Part shown: piece by piece, positions 8,009 to 16,404 of the stretch
Position numbering within the stretch: position 1 is the first letter of the stretch
Layout of the letters: each line of letters opens with the position of its first letter
The notes under the pieces: model-generated
What the model was told of the DNA's origin: nothing
Databases searched by the model: none
The model's input: only the letters and a program-made list of their open reading frames with translations
From: Streptomyces clavifer
GTDB taxonomy: Bacteria; Actinomycetota; Actinomycetes; Streptomycetales; Streptomycetaceae
Reading direction: 5' to 3'
Assembly: GCA_014651175.1 (NCBI GenBank)
Contig: BMWJ01000002.1
Span: 558,001-622,000 of the forward strand
DNA: 64,000 bases
Made by a program: the position numbers and the translations under genes

Positions 8009-8761
8009 ATGTCCGCTCCCGTCCTCCTCGTCATCGCCCACGGCAGCCGCGATCCGCGGCACGCGGCGACCGTGCACGCGCTCACCGCGCGGGTGCGGTC
8101 GCTGCGGCCCGGCCTGCGCGTGGAGACGGGCTTCCTCGACTTCAACGCCCCGTCCGTGCCGAGGGTGCTCGAACGCCTGGCCGCGGAGGGGGCCGCCGAG
8201 GTCGTCGCGCTTCCCCTGCTGCTGACCCGGGCCTTCCACGCCAAGTCCGACATCCCGTCGGTGCTGCACGAGGCCCGGACCCGCCTGCCGCAGCTGGCGA
8301 TCCGGCAGGCCGGGGTGCTGGGCCCGTCCCCGCTGCTGAACACGGCGCTGGAACAGCGGCTGCACGAGGCCGGGTTGACCCCCGGCGACAAGGGCTCGAC
8401 CGGGCTGGTCCTGGCCTCGGCGGGCTCCTCGGACCCGGAGGCGATCGCAGTGATCGCTGAAATCGCGCGGGAGCTGCGGCACACCGGTTGGTGCGCCGTG
8501 CGGCCTGCGTTCGCCTCCGCATCCCTTCCCCGCACCGCGGACGTGGTGCGGGCCCTGCGGGCCGAGGGCGTACGGCGGGTCGCGGTGGCCCCGTACGTCA
8601 TCGCACCCGGCAGGCTCCCCGACCGGATCGCCGAGGGCGCCGCGGAGGCCGATGTGCTCTCCGGGGTCCTGGGGCCGTCCCTGCCCCTGGCCCGGCTGCT
8701 GCTGAACCGGTACGACGAGGTGTGCGTGCCGGCGGCCGTGCCGAGGGCACTCAGCGCGTAG
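8009..8761 (+). CDS. Sirohydrochlorin chelatase (CbiX/SirB-type)
   Basis: Inserts iron (or cobalt) into sirohydrochlorin, the last step of siroheme formation. The 250-residue protein starts with VIAHGSRDPRH, where the histidine at position 11 is the conserved metal-site residue. Two related halves are visible, the second containing VAPYVIAPGRLPDRI, as in CbiX-type class II chelatases. Cobalt chelation for cobalamin is possible for the family, but the position at the end of a sulfite reductase operon points to siroheme supply. A small inverted repeat (8762-8776) lies just after the stop, before the convergent DsbA-like gene. Confidence 0.85.
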   Translation: MSAPVLLVIAHGSRDPRHAATVHALTARVRSLRPGLRVETGFLDFNAPSVPRVLERLAAEGAAEVVALPLLLTRAFHAKSDIPSVLHEARTRLPQLAIRQAGVLGPSPLLNTALEQRLHEAGLTPGDKGSTGLVLASAGSSDPEAIAVIAEIARELRHTGWCAVRPAFASASLPRTADVVRALRAEGVRRVAVAPYVIAPGRLPDRIAEGAAEADVLSGVLGPSLPLARLLLNRYDEVCVPAAVPRALSA

Positions 8762-8787
8762 CGGGCGGGCCGCCCGAAGTGGCTCGC

Positions 8788-9438
8788 TCAGCCCGCGGTG
8801 GACGCTCGCCCGAGGTCCAGGCTTCCCGTGCGGGTGCGCTTCAGCTCGAAGAAGTCGCTGTGCCCCGCCAGGACCCGGAAGCTGTCGAAGAGCCGTGCCG
8901 CTTCCACCCCGCGCGGGACCGAGTTGAGCACCGGCCCGAACCACACGGTGCCGTCGACGTGGATCGTGGGCGTACCGACGTAGGAGTCCGCCGCGGGGTC
9001 CTTGCCCCGGTCGTGGCTGCGGCGCACGGCGTCGTCGTGCGCATCCGAGTGGGCGGCTGCGGCGAGCCCGGCCGGCAGTCCCAGTTCGGCCAGGGATTCC
9101 GCCGTGACGGTGTCGTAGTCCTCGTTCCCCTGCTGGTGGATGCGGGTACCCAGGGCGGTGTAGAGGTCGCGGATGATGCCGGGGCCGTGCTCCTCGGCCG
9201 CGGCGGCCACGACGCGCACCGGACCGATCGACCTGTCGACCAGCTCGCGGTACCAGGCGGGGAGTTCGTTGCCGGCGTTGTGCAGGTAAAGGCTCATGAC
9301 GTGGAAGCGGAGTTCGATGTCGCGCCGCTGCTCGACCTCCAGCATCCAGCGGGAGGCGATCCAGGCGAACGGGCAGGCGGGGTCGAAGTAGAGGTCGACG
9401 ACCGTCCTGTCCGCCACGGGGGCTTCGTGGGTGCTCAT
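8788..9438 (-). CDS. DsbA-fold protein of the mycothiol-dependent nitroreductase (Rv2466c-like) family, CPFA active site
   Basis: Thioredoxin-fold oxidoreductase of 216 residues. Its layout follows the actinobacterial Rv2466c family over its whole length: FDPACPFAW near 18-26, [29 protein letters not shown] with its cis-proline loop, FGPVL and the C-terminal FFELKRTRT. The family member I recall from M. tuberculosis has CPWC; here the second cysteine is alanine (C22-P-F-A25), so only a single-cysteine mycothiol mechanism is possible. A TANNNT-type hexamer lies just upstream of the ATG and there is no clear ribosome-binding site, so the mRNA may be leaderless. It is single-gene, downstream of the protease terminator. 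Confidence 0.85.
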   Translation of the reverse strand: MSTHEAPVADRTVVDLYFDPACPFAWIASRWMLEVEQRRDIELRFHVMSLYLHNAGNELPAWYRELVDRSIGPVRVVAAAAEEHGPGIIRDLYTALGTRIHQQGNEDYDTVTAESLAELGLPAGLAAAAHSDAHDDAVRRSHDRGKDPAADSYVGTPTIHVDGTVWFGPVLNSVPRGVEAARLFDSFRVLAGHSDFFELKRTRTGSLDLGRASTAG

Positions 9439-9537
9439 GGCACGAGCCTAGGGAGTCTGCGGCCTGAGGTGCTGGGCCAATCCGTCATGGTCCGGCCGGG
9501 CAACTTCGGGGCCTCGCGAAGAGGGACGGACACGACA

Positions 9538-9566
9538 ACGGGCCGCGCTCGGGGAGCGCGGCCCGT
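9538..9566 (-). terminator. Intrinsic terminator of the S1 protease gene
   Basis: A perfect 13-base-pair GC-rich inverted repeat with a three-base loop, 43 bases past the protease stop codon and before the next minus-strand gene. There is no clear U-tract, which is normal for Streptomyces hairpin terminators. Confidence 0.6.
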
Positions 9567-9608
9567 CGGGGGTGAGCCGGGTGGTGGTGCCCTGCGTCCG
9601 GTGGGGTC

Positions 9609-10523
9609 CTAGAAGACGCTGACGCCGTAGGCGTTCAGCGCCTCGACGACGGGCTGGAAGAACGTGGTTCCGCCGGAGCTGCAGTTACCGCTGCCGCCCG
9701 AGGTGAGGCCCAGCGCCGTGCTGCCGGCGAAGAGCGAGCCGCCGCTGTCGCCCGGCTCGGCGCAGACGTTGGTCTGGATCATGCCGTAGACGACGTCGCC
9801 GCCGCCGTAGTTCACCGTCGCGTTGAGACCGGTGACGGTGCCGCTGCGCAGACCGGTGGTGGAACCGCTCCGCTTGACCGCCTGGCCGACCGTGGGGTTG
9901 GCGGCCGTGGTGATGTCCTGGTAGCTGCCGTTGTAGAGGTACACCCGGCCGTCCGCGTTGGCGGAGTTGGAGTGACGGATCAGCCCGTAGTCATTGGTCG
10001 GGAAGCTGCTTCCCGTCCGCGTGCCGAGGAGCGCGGTCTGCCCGGAGTTCGTGTACCAGGTGCTGCCGATCTCGGTGCAGTGCCCGGCGGTCAGCGCGTA
10101 GTAGGTGCTGCCGCTGCGGACGTTGAAGCCGAGGGAACAGCGGCCGCCGCCCGCGTAGATGGCCTGGCCGCCGGCGATGAGCTTGTTGAACGTGCCCGGG
10201 GTGTGCTTGAGGTCGATCTTCGCACCGGAGTCGGTGACCGACTTCTTGATCGTGGCGATCTCGGCGTTGGAGACCGTGCTGTCGACGGTCACGACGACCT
10301 TGCCGGTCTTCGCCTCGGTGTACCAGGCGGTACCCGCGATGTCGGCGCCGCGCACGGCGGAGCTGGCGTCGGCGAGTTCGGCCTTCGTCACCGTGTCCGG
10401 AGCGGCCTGGGCGACCGCGGTCGGGGCCGCAAGCGCGACGGCGGTGACCAGACCGGAGGTCACGGCGATGAGCCGTGCACGTCTGGAGATGGAACCGAGG
10501 GGGGCGAGGCGCTTGAAGGTCAC
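9609..10523 (-). CDS. Secreted streptogrisin-like serine protease (S1 family) with pro-region
   Basis: Extracellular chymotrypsin-fold endopeptidase made as a prepro-protein of 304 residues. The GTG start at 10523 has GGAGG five bases upstream. An RR-containing signal peptide ends near AQA at residue 40. A pro-region of about 80 residues follows (alpha-lytic protease prodomain), then the mature enzyme from about residue 123. The triad is H148 (TAGHC), D178 (TNDYG) and S260 (GDSGG). Cysteine pairs C129/C149 and C254/C281 match the two streptogrisin disulfides. It has its own upstream region and a terminator, so it appears monocistronic. Exact mature N-terminus and specificity are not determined here. 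Confidence 0.93.
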   Translation of the reverse strand: MTFKRLAPLGSISRRARLIAVTSGLVTAVALAAPTAVAQAAPDTVTKAELADASSAVRGADIAGTAWYTEAKTGKVVVTVDSTVSNAEIATIKKSVTDSGAKIDLKHTPGTFNKLIAGGQAIYAGGGRCSLGFNVRSGSTYYALTAGHCTEIGSTWYTNSGQTALLGTRTGSSFPTNDYGLIRHSNSANADGRVYLYNGSYQDITTAANPTVGQAVKRSGSTTGLRSGTVTGLNATVNYGGGDVVYGMIQTNVCAEPGDSGGSLFAGSTALGLTSGGSGNCSSGGTTFFQPVVEALNAYGVSVF

Positions 10524-11252
10524 AGGATCCTCCATCAGGGGGGTGTCGCGGCCCACTGGGTGGGCGGGCCGGGGGTGTGCGGCTGTCCGCAACCAGTGGG
10601 TTCTAGTCGTGGACCTGCCAACCGCACGCCCCGAATCCTTGACGCCACCCGACCCGGTGACAAGGTGCGCTTCCGGACCCGCGGCGGAGAACGGACAGTG
10701 AACTCCGATACGCGACCGGGTGACCTCCGAACACCGGCAGCCGCTCACCGAACGGACGTCGGCAGCGAATTGCAGCAAACCCCGGAAGACGGGCACGACG
10801 TCGGGCCGTGCCGGGAGGCGTCGCGTTCACACACACCCCCGCTGCCCGCGAGCCGACCGCGCCCGCCCGGCCACGGCCCGGACCGGGCCCCGTGGGGACG
10901 CGACCGTACGGCCGACTTATAGCTGAATTGCCCGGGCGCACCGGGTGGCCGGAATCCATCCTTCCGGTGAGATCCGGCCGGTTACCCGGCCCGGATCAGA
11001 CCGGCTCCGCCCTCTTGCGCGCCCGCCGCGGCCCGTGCTGCGGCGCCGGCCGGGCCGGTATCCGGGCCCAGGTCGTATGCAGGAGTCGGCGGGGAGGCCG
11101 CAGGGGTCCCGGCGCCGGGTCACGAGCCGGCTCCGCGTCCGCGTCCCGGGCGGGGCCCTCGCGGGCGGATCGCTCACGGACCCCCGCGCACGGTCCGCGG
11201 GCGGACCCCCTGCCCCCCGGTTCGCGGGCGGGCCTCGGCGCACGGAGCGCGT
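10524..11252. other. Gene-free stretch upstream of the S1 protease
   Basis: 729 bases between the protease start and the stop of the NTF2-like gene. No frame here has a convincing ribosome-binding site or recognisable product. It holds the candidate protease promoter at 10635-10663, a small AT-richer island near 10915-10930, and a six-base-pair hairpin at 11192-11207 that could end the NTF2-like transcript. Confidence 0.6.
10635..10663 (-). promoter_or_regulatory. Candidate promoter of the S1 protease gene
   Basis: On the minus strand TTGTCA and AAGGAT are separated by 17 bases, a reasonable match to vegetative sigma-factor hexamers. It would give a leader of about 105 bases. This was found by eye only. 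Confidence 0.3.
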
Positions 11253-11636
11253 TCAGACCTCGGCGAAGGGGTCGTCGATGAACGGCGTCCCCTGGTGGAA
11301 GTAGAGCAGCCAGTCGCGCCCGGTCAGTCGCCACAGCGAACTGCGGTGGGAACGCAGCCCCTTGGACTCCGTGTCGAAGGTGAGGTGCACCAGGTCGGGA
11401 GCGAGCCGCTCCCCCCGCATCCGGGACGCGGTCAGAGGGCCGGGCCGCGGCGCGTCGGCCGCGGTGAGCACACCGATGATCGTGTCCCGGTCCCAGATCC
11501 GGCCGCTGGTGCCGATCTCGCGGAAGTCGGGGTGGAGCATCGAGGCCAGCAGATCCTCGGAGACCCGGACCACCGGGTCGAGGAGCCGGAGTTCGGCCTC
11601 GATGGCTGCCGCCACGGCAGGCGAGGGCTCAGTCAC
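11253..11636 (-). CDS. NTF2-like (DUF4440/SnoaL-type) protein
   Basis: A 127-residue protein with the pattern of small NTF2-fold proteins: an N-terminal helix (AVAAAIEAELRLLDP), the FREIGTSGRIWDRDTII segment, and a C-terminal antiparallel sheet ending LLYFHQGTPF. The family includes enzymes and non-enzymatic binding domains, so no reaction can be named. The GTG start lies inside the end of the upstream DUF1697 gene (eight-base overlap), so the two are co-transcribed and translationally coupled. Confidence 0.72.
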   Translation of the reverse strand: MTEPSPAVAAAIEAELRLLDPVVRVSEDLLASMLHPDFREIGTSGRIWDRDTIIGVLTAADAPRPGPLTASRMRGERLAPDLVHLTFDTESKGLRSHRSSLWRLTGRDWLLYFHQGTPFIDDPFAEV

Positions 11637-12177
11637 GCGTCATCTCCACAAGTCTGACCACGGTGTTCCAGTTGCGGGCGGTTGCGACGAGGCCCCGGTT
11701 GAGGGCGGGCCGGGCCAGGACCTCGGCCAGCTTCGAGCGGCCCAGCCCGTCGGGGGCGTACAGATACAGGGCGCGGTCGCCGAGCCGGAACTCCTCGGGG
11801 GCGAAGGCGGCGGCGTCGACCGGGGCGAAGCGGCCGGCCTCGACGGGCTGGTCGAAGAAGGTGACGTGCAGTTGCTTGCCCTGGAGCTCGGCGGCCGGGA
11901 AGGGACAGGCACCGGCCAGCGCCTCGAGATACCCGCCCGTACGGACCAGGCAGTCGACGGGGAACCCGAACCGGTCGGCAAGGGCCTGCTCCAGCTCGGC
12001 CGCCAGGGAGTCCTCGTCACCCGACGCGCTGCTGAACACGGCGTTCCCGCTCTGCAGGTACGTGGCGACGCCGTCGTACTTCAGCTCCCCCAGCAGTGTG
12101 CGGAGTTCCGCCATGGGGACCTTGCGGTGGCCGCCGACGTTGATTCCGCGCAGCAGCGCCGCATACCTCGTACTCAT
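11629..12177 (-). CDS. DUF1697 family protein
   Basis: A 182-residue protein that begins with the family hallmark YAALLRGINVGGHRKVPM and continues with TYLQSGNAVFSS. Proteins of this family are widespread in bacteria, and no biochemical function is established that I know of. The C-terminal TARNWNTVVRLVEM segment is also conserved in the family. It is the first gene of a two-gene unit with the NTF2-like protein and lies just after the terminator of the subtilase gene. Confidence 0.85.
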   Translation of the reverse strand: MSTRYAALLRGINVGGHRKVPMAELRTLLGELKYDGVATYLQSGNAVFSSASGDEDSLAAELEQALADRFGFPVDCLVRTGGYLEALAGACPFPAAELQGKQLHVTFFDQPVEAGRFAPVDAAAFAPEEFRLGDRALYLYAPDGLGRSKLAEVLARPALNRGLVATARNWNTVVRLVEMTRD

Positions 12178-12211
12178 GACCCCACCCTAGAACGGTCGTC
12201 CCACCGGTGAC

Positions 12212-12246
12212 GGCCGCCGCGCCCCGTGGGGGAGGGCACGGCGGCC
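12212..12246 (-). terminator. Intrinsic terminator of the subtilase gene
   Basis: A 13-base-pair inverted repeat with a nine-base loop starting 11 bases past the subtilase stop. It contains one G-U pair when read as minus-strand RNA and a C-A mismatch on the plus strand, which suggests minus-strand use. Confidence 0.6.
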
Positions 12247-12257
12247 TGTGCACCCGA

Positions 12258-13460
12258 CTACTCGACGATCTTCAGGAGCTTGTTCGCCGTGCCCGCGGTC
12301 GCGTTGGAGATCGCGTCCGGGGTGGCCCCGTCGGTGAGCGCCGTGGCGACCTCGCCCGGGGTGGCGTCCGGGTGCCCGCCCAGGTAGACGGCGGCGGCAC
12401 CGACGACGTGGGGGGTCGCCATGGAGGTGCCGGAGATGGTGTTCGTGCCGTCGTCGCTGTCGTTCCACGTCGACGTGATGTCCGAGCCCGGGGCGTAGAT
12501 GTCCACGACCGAGCCGAAGTTGGAGAACGAGGACTGCTCGTCGTCCTCCGTGGACGAGGCGACCGTGATGGCGTCGGGGACGCGGGAGGGCGAGCCCTCG
12601 CCGGCGTCGCTCGACTCGTTGCCCGCGGCCACCGCGAAGGTGACACCGGAGGCGATCGCCTTCTCCACCGCGGCGTCGAGGGCCGGGTCGGCGCCCCCGC
12701 CCAGGCTCATGTTGGCGACCGAAGGCCCCTCGTGGTGGGCGGTGACCCAGTCGATGCCCGCGACGACCTGCTCGGTCGTACCCGAGCCCGAGTCGTCCAG
12801 GACGCGGACGGCCACGATCTTCGCCTTCTTGGCGACGCCGTGGGACGCACCCGCGATGGTGCCGGCCACGTGGGTGCCGTGCCCGTTGCCGTCGTTGGCG
12901 TCGTCGTCGTTGTCCACGGCGTCGAAGCCCGAGGTGGCCCGGCCACCGAAGTCGGTGTGGGTGACCCGGACCCCGGTGTCGATCACGTACGCCGTGACAC
13001 CGTCACCGGCGGCGTCCGGATAGGTGTACGCACTGTCGCCCGCGGTCCCGGCCTGGTCGATCCGGTCCAGGCCCCAGGACGGCGGGTTGTCCTGCGTGGC
13101 GTTGATGTGGAACTTCTTGTTCTGGACGACCTTGTCGACGGCGGGGTCGGCCGCGAGCCGCTTGGCCTCGGTCTCCGAAAGCCCGCTGGCGGAGAAGCCG
13201 TTGATGGCCGAGCTGTAGTTCCGCTTGAGCTTGCCGCCGTACTCCTCGGCGAGCTCGGCCTTGTCCGTCTTCCGGTCCAGCATCACGATGTAGCTGCCGG
13301 AGACGGCCGTGGCCGCGTCGGCACCGTAGACCGTGCCCGTGGCGGGGGCCGGGGCGGCTCCCGCGAACGAGGTGCTGAGCAGGGTGACCCCGGCCGCGGC
13401 CGCCACGGCGGTTATCGCGGCGGTCAGCTTGATACGGCGTGCGCGCTTGTGAATTGCCAT
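12258..13460 (-). CDS. Secreted subtilisin-like serine protease, proteinase K group (S8)
   Basis: Extracellular alkaline-type endopeptidase, 400 residues. It begins with a signal peptide rich in K/R then Ala/Val, ending near AGA-AP at about 35. An inhibitor I9 propeptide follows, from SYIVMLDRK to about residue 120. The catalytic domain has D161 (VIDTGV), H194 (GHGTHVAG), oxyanion-hole asparagine in AAGNES and S346 (GTSMATP). The length and lack of a C-terminal extension match the aqualysin/proteinase K group. A GAGGAG site lies upstream of the ATG. The gene stands alone between a terminator and a 388-base upstream region. Confidence 0.94.
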   Translation of the reverse strand: MAIHKRARRIKLTAAITAVAAAAGVTLLSTSFAGAAPAPATGTVYGADAATAVSGSYIVMLDRKTDKAELAEEYGGKLKRNYSSAINGFSASGLSETEAKRLAADPAVDKVVQNKKFHINATQDNPPSWGLDRIDQAGTAGDSAYTYPDAAGDGVTAYVIDTGVRVTHTDFGGRATSGFDAVDNDDDANDGNGHGTHVAGTIAGASHGVAKKAKIVAVRVLDDSGSGTTEQVVAGIDWVTAHHEGPSVANMSLGGGADPALDAAVEKAIASGVTFAVAAGNESSDAGEGSPSRVPDAITVASSTEDDEQSSFSNFGSVVDIYAPGSDITSTWNDSDDGTNTISGTSMATPHVVGAAAVYLGGHPDATPGEVATALTDGATPDAISNATAGTANKLLKIVE

Positions 13461-13848
13461 GAAGGAGGGATCTCCTCGTCATTCTTTGTGGGGGGATTGA
13501 CCCCCGGCCGGAAGATCTCCGGGGGTTGCCTCGAAACCCTGCTCGATTGACGCGCCCAGATCAAGACCTTCATGTAGCCGTCACGCAGTCACCCGGTTGT
13601 CTCCATAAGAAACCGAACCACTCCCGATCAAGTCGGACAGCCCGGCGCAACGTCCGCCACGGGTAGGGGGCTTGCACGGACCGGACCGTCACGCACCGAC
13701 CGGTTCGGGCCGACCGCGGCTGCCGCGTCCCGCCTCCCTCCCACCTCCGCGCCACCGTCGACGGCAGCCGGTCCGCTACCACGACTCGGCCGCCGGCGGC
13801 ATCCCGGCCCGCGGCCCCGATCGACGGCCCCGGAGCCGCGGCCCCGCG
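13461..13848. other. Gene-free stretch between subtilase and glycosyltransferase genes
   Basis: 388 bases. The part near 13461-13640 looks like the promoter and leader region of the subtilase. From about 13650 to 13848 is GC-rich sequence downstream of the glycosyltransferase stop in which I see no clear gene. Confidence 0.6.
13536..13631 (-). promoter_or_regulatory. Two candidate promoters of the subtilase gene
   Basis: Read on the minus strand, TTGATC-N18-TATGGA lies at 13602-13631 and TTGATC-N17-CAGGGT at 13536-13564. Either would give a leader of about 70-135 bases that includes the hairpin at 13501-13525 (seven base pairs, 11-base loop). These are visual matches only. Confidence 0.3.
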
Positions 13849-15048
13849 TCAGGACGGCAGTTCGGCCTCGATGAGGTCGGCCGCCCGCTTCGTGCCGCCC
13901 TCCGCCGCCATCCGCTCCCGCAACCGCTCCAGCCGGGCGGCGACCTCCGGGTCGTCCACCAGGGCGAGGACCGCGGCCCGCAGGGACGCGGCATCGGCCT
14001 CCTCCTTCGGCAGGTGCCGGGCCACACCGAGCGCCTGGAGCATGTCCGCGTTGCCGAACTGGTCCACGGCCTGGGGGACGGCGACCATCGGGGTGGCCGT
14101 GGCGAGTCCCTCCTGGCTGCCGCCCGCGCCCGCGTGGGTGATGAAGGCGTCCGCCTGCTTCAGCACGGACAGCTGCGGCACCCAGGCGTGCACCTCGACA
14201 TGGGCCGGTACGTCCCCGAGGGCGGCCGGGTCGACGTGCGCCCCGATCTGGAGCACCGTGTGCCAGCCCGGCAGGTCACCGAACGCCGCGAGGCAGGCGC
14301 GGTAGAACGCGGGTTCGTTGGTGTACGACGATCCGAGCGAGACCAGCAGCACCTTCCCGGCGTCCGCCGGACGCTTCCACTCCCCCTGGTCGGCACGTTC
14401 GCCCTGGCAGGCGCCGACGAAGGTGTAGACGTCCCTGTCCACCCGGTCGGCGTTCGGCTGGAGCGCCTCGGGGATCAGGACGAGGGCCCGGCGCGGGCGC
14501 GCGACGAAGTCGTCCGGGGGCACGTCGCCCAGGCCGTTCTCCGTGAGCCACTCCTCGAAGCGCGCGTAGTACGCCCGGCCCCGGTCGGTCTGTCTGAGCT
14601 CGGCGGTCGCCGGCTCGCCGACCTCCTCCTCGTACCCCTCCCACGGGACGAGGTTGGGCCAGAGCGAGACGGCCGGCACGCCCCAGTGGTGGGCCAGCAC
14701 GCGCGCCGGGTAGGAGGTGATGTCGTGCAGGACCAGGTCGGGCTCGTCCCCCCGGAAGGCCTCCACGAGCTGGGGCAGGACCTGGACCGCGTCGGTGAGG
14801 AACGGCTCGATGTTGTCGATGAGTTCGGTGCCCCAGTCCTCCGGGTTGTCCTCGGTGGGCAGCACGGAGGTGTAGATCACCGGTTCGGCGCCGGTGGCGG
14901 CGACCTTCTCGGCGAAGGAGGCCGGGATGGCGTAACTGACGCGGTGCCCGCGGGCGACGAGCTCCCGGATCACTTCGAGACTCGGGTTCACGTGCCCGTG
15001 GGCGGCGATGGAGAACATGGCGACATGGGCGCGCGGAGTGGTTGTCAT
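13849..15048 (-). CDS. mgt: Macrolide-inactivating UDP-glycosyltransferase (OleD/Mgt-type)
   Basis: GT1-family enzyme of 399 residues expected to transfer glucose from UDP-glucose to a macrolide hydroxyl and so inactivate the drug in the cytoplasm. It carries the family start [19 protein letters not shown] with the catalytic histidine (HGHV), the [15 protein letters not shown] segment, and the C-terminal donor-binding motif WVPQLSVL...[11 protein letters not shown]...[10 protein letters not shown]. It resembles S. lividans Mgt and S. antibioticus OleD closely from memory. No polyketide genes are nearby, so it is likely a resistance or detoxification enzyme. Its promoter region contains a palindrome (15062-15080) suggesting induction. 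Confidence 0.9.
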   Translation of the reverse strand: MTTTPRAHVAMFSIAAHGHVNPSLEVIRELVARGHRVSYAIPASFAEKVAATGAEPVIYTSVLPTEDNPEDWGTELIDNIEPFLTDAVQVLPQLVEAFRGDEPDLVLHDITSYPARVLAHHWGVPAVSLWPNLVPWEGYEEEVGEPATAELRQTDRGRAYYARFEEWLTENGLGDVPPDDFVARPRRALVLIPEALQPNADRVDRDVYTFVGACQGERADQGEWKRPADAGKVLLVSLGSSYTNEPAFYRACLAAFGDLPGWHTVLQIGAHVDPAALGDVPAHVEVHAWVPQLSVLKQADAFITHAGAGGSQEGLATATPMVAVPQAVDQFGNADMLQALGVARHLPKEEADAASLRAAVLALVDDPEVAARLERLRERMAAEGGTKRAADLIEAELPS

Positions 15049-15054
15049 GGCGCC

Positions 15055-15083
15055 ACCGTAAACAAGACGATACGTCTCGTCCA
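15055..15083 (-). promoter_or_regulatory. Leaderless promoter of the macrolide glycosyltransferase gene
   Basis: On the minus strand TGGACG and TACGGT are separated by 17 bases. The -10 hexamer ends six bases before the ATG at 15048, so transcription should begin at or next to the start codon. No ribosome-binding site is present, which fits a leaderless mRNA. Confidence 0.5.
15062..15080. promoter_or_regulatory. Operator-like palindrome within the mgt promoter
   Basis: Half sites of eight bases (plus strand ACAAGACG and CGTCTCGT, 7 of 8 complementary) flank three bases. The site fills the spacer between the -35 and -10 hexamers, the usual place for a TetR-family repressor. No tetR gene is in the window, so the regulator is unknown. 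Confidence 0.45.
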
Positions 15084-15102
15084 GCGTATTTCCGCGGCGG
15101 TC

Positions 15103-16404
15103 TCAGCGCTGGTAGCGGGCCAGCACCCGGTTCCCGTCGTCGACCAGGCGTTTCCTCAGCTCCCCTGCGCCGATCGCCCCGCTGTAGTACTCCTGGAGCG
15201 CGGGCGTGGCGACCTTGTCCTTCCACTCGGGGTACCCGCGCACCGACTGCGCGGGGGCGGGACGCAGGTCGCGGGCGAGCGCCGTGCCGGTCGCCCAGCC
15301 GTGCTCCGCGGTGTGCAGCGCCGGGTCGGCCAGCGCCTGGGTGCCGGTCGGCAGCATCCAGTCGCCCCGGGCCAGGCGCACCATGTTCGCCGGGCGCAGC
15401 AGGAAGTCGATGAACTGGACGGCCTCCTCCTTGTGCGGGCTGTCCTCGGCGACCGAGAGGGTCTGCGGGCTCACGCCCTGGGCGAGCCCCCCACTGCCGG
15501 CCGGGGCGGGCAGGACCGTCCACTCGAAGCCTTCGGGGGCCTGCTCGACGACCTGCTGACGGTAGGAGAAGCCGAGCGGGACCATGGCGTACCTGCCGCC
15601 GAAGAAGCCCGGCAGGGTGTCCGAGCCGCTCATCCCCAGCGCGGTACGGGCGGCGCTGCGGTCGGTGCCGACCTGGTCCCGGACGGTGCCGGGCATGACT
15701 CCGTCGCCCTCGTCGAAACGGATGGTCACCTTGCCGTCGGCGTCACGGTGGAAGAGCTGCCCGCCCGCCGAGAGGCCGAGGTTGAGGGTGACCGAGACCG
15801 GTTCCTTGAGCGGCCAGGCGACCCCGAATCTCCCCTTCCCCGTCAGCTTCGCGGTGACACGGCGGAATTCCGGCCAGCTCCACGGCTCCGAGGGCGTCGG
15901 GACGCGTACGCCGGACTCCTCGAGGATCTCGGTGTTGGCGATCAGCACCCGGGGTTCCTGGAGGAACGGGACGCCGTAGACCCCGTCGCCGAAGGTCGCG
16001 GTGCGCCAGGACTGCTGCGGGATGTCCTGGGTGAGCCGGTCCGGCAGGAGGGTGCGCAGGTCCGCGAGGTAGCCGCCGTACGCGAAGTCCGCCAGGTCGT
16101 CGGAGGCGTCGTGGATGATGTCGGGCGCCTCGCCGCCCTCGAAGGAGGTGAGCAGCTGGTCGTGGACGTTGTCCCAGCTGCCCTGGACGTAGTCCACCTG
16201 GATGCGGGGGTGGGCGGCGTTCCACTCCTTCACCAGCTCCTTGTTGGCGTCCACGGACTCCTTCTGCCAGGCCAGCGACTGGAAGCTGAGCCGGATCGTG
16301 CCGCCGGCGTCGGCGCCGTCCGGTCCGGCGCCCGTGCAGCCGGTGAGCAGCAGGGCCAGCACGGTGGCGATCGTGGCGGAGGCGCGGAGCACGGGCCGGC
16401 GCAT
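15103..16404 (-). CDS. Sugar ABC transporter substrate-binding lipoprotein
   Basis: Extracellular solute-binding protein, family 1 (carbohydrate type), 433 residues. The signal peptide ends with lipobox LLTGC near residue 23. The mature protein has the family features IRLSFQSLAWQKE, VDYVQGSWDNVHDQLLTSFEGGEAPDI and a C-terminal domain with PEWKDKV. It is the last gene of a three-gene operon; its ATG shares one base with the stop of the upstream permease. The ligand cannot be told from sequence alone. Confidence 0.9.
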   Translation of the reverse strand: MRRPVLRASATIATVLALLLTGCTGAGPDGADAGGTIRLSFQSLAWQKESVDANKELVKEWNAAHPRIQVDYVQGSWDNVHDQLLTSFEGGEAPDIIHDASDDLADFAYGGYLADLRTLLPDRLTQDIPQQSWRTATFGDGVYGVPFLQEPRVLIANTEILEESGVRVPTPSEPWSWPEFRRVTAKLTGKGRFGVAWPLKEPVSVTLNLGLSAGGQLFHRDADGKVTIRFDEGDGVMPGTVRDQVGTDRSAARTALGMSGSDTLPGFFGGRYAMVPLGFSYRQQVVEQAPEGFEWTVLPAPAGSGGLAQGVSPQTLSVAEDSPHKEEAVQFIDFLLRPANMVRLARGDWMLPTGTQALADPALHTAEHGWATGTALARDLRPAPAQSVRGYPEWKDKVATPALQEYYSGAIGAGELRKRLVDDGNRVLARYQR

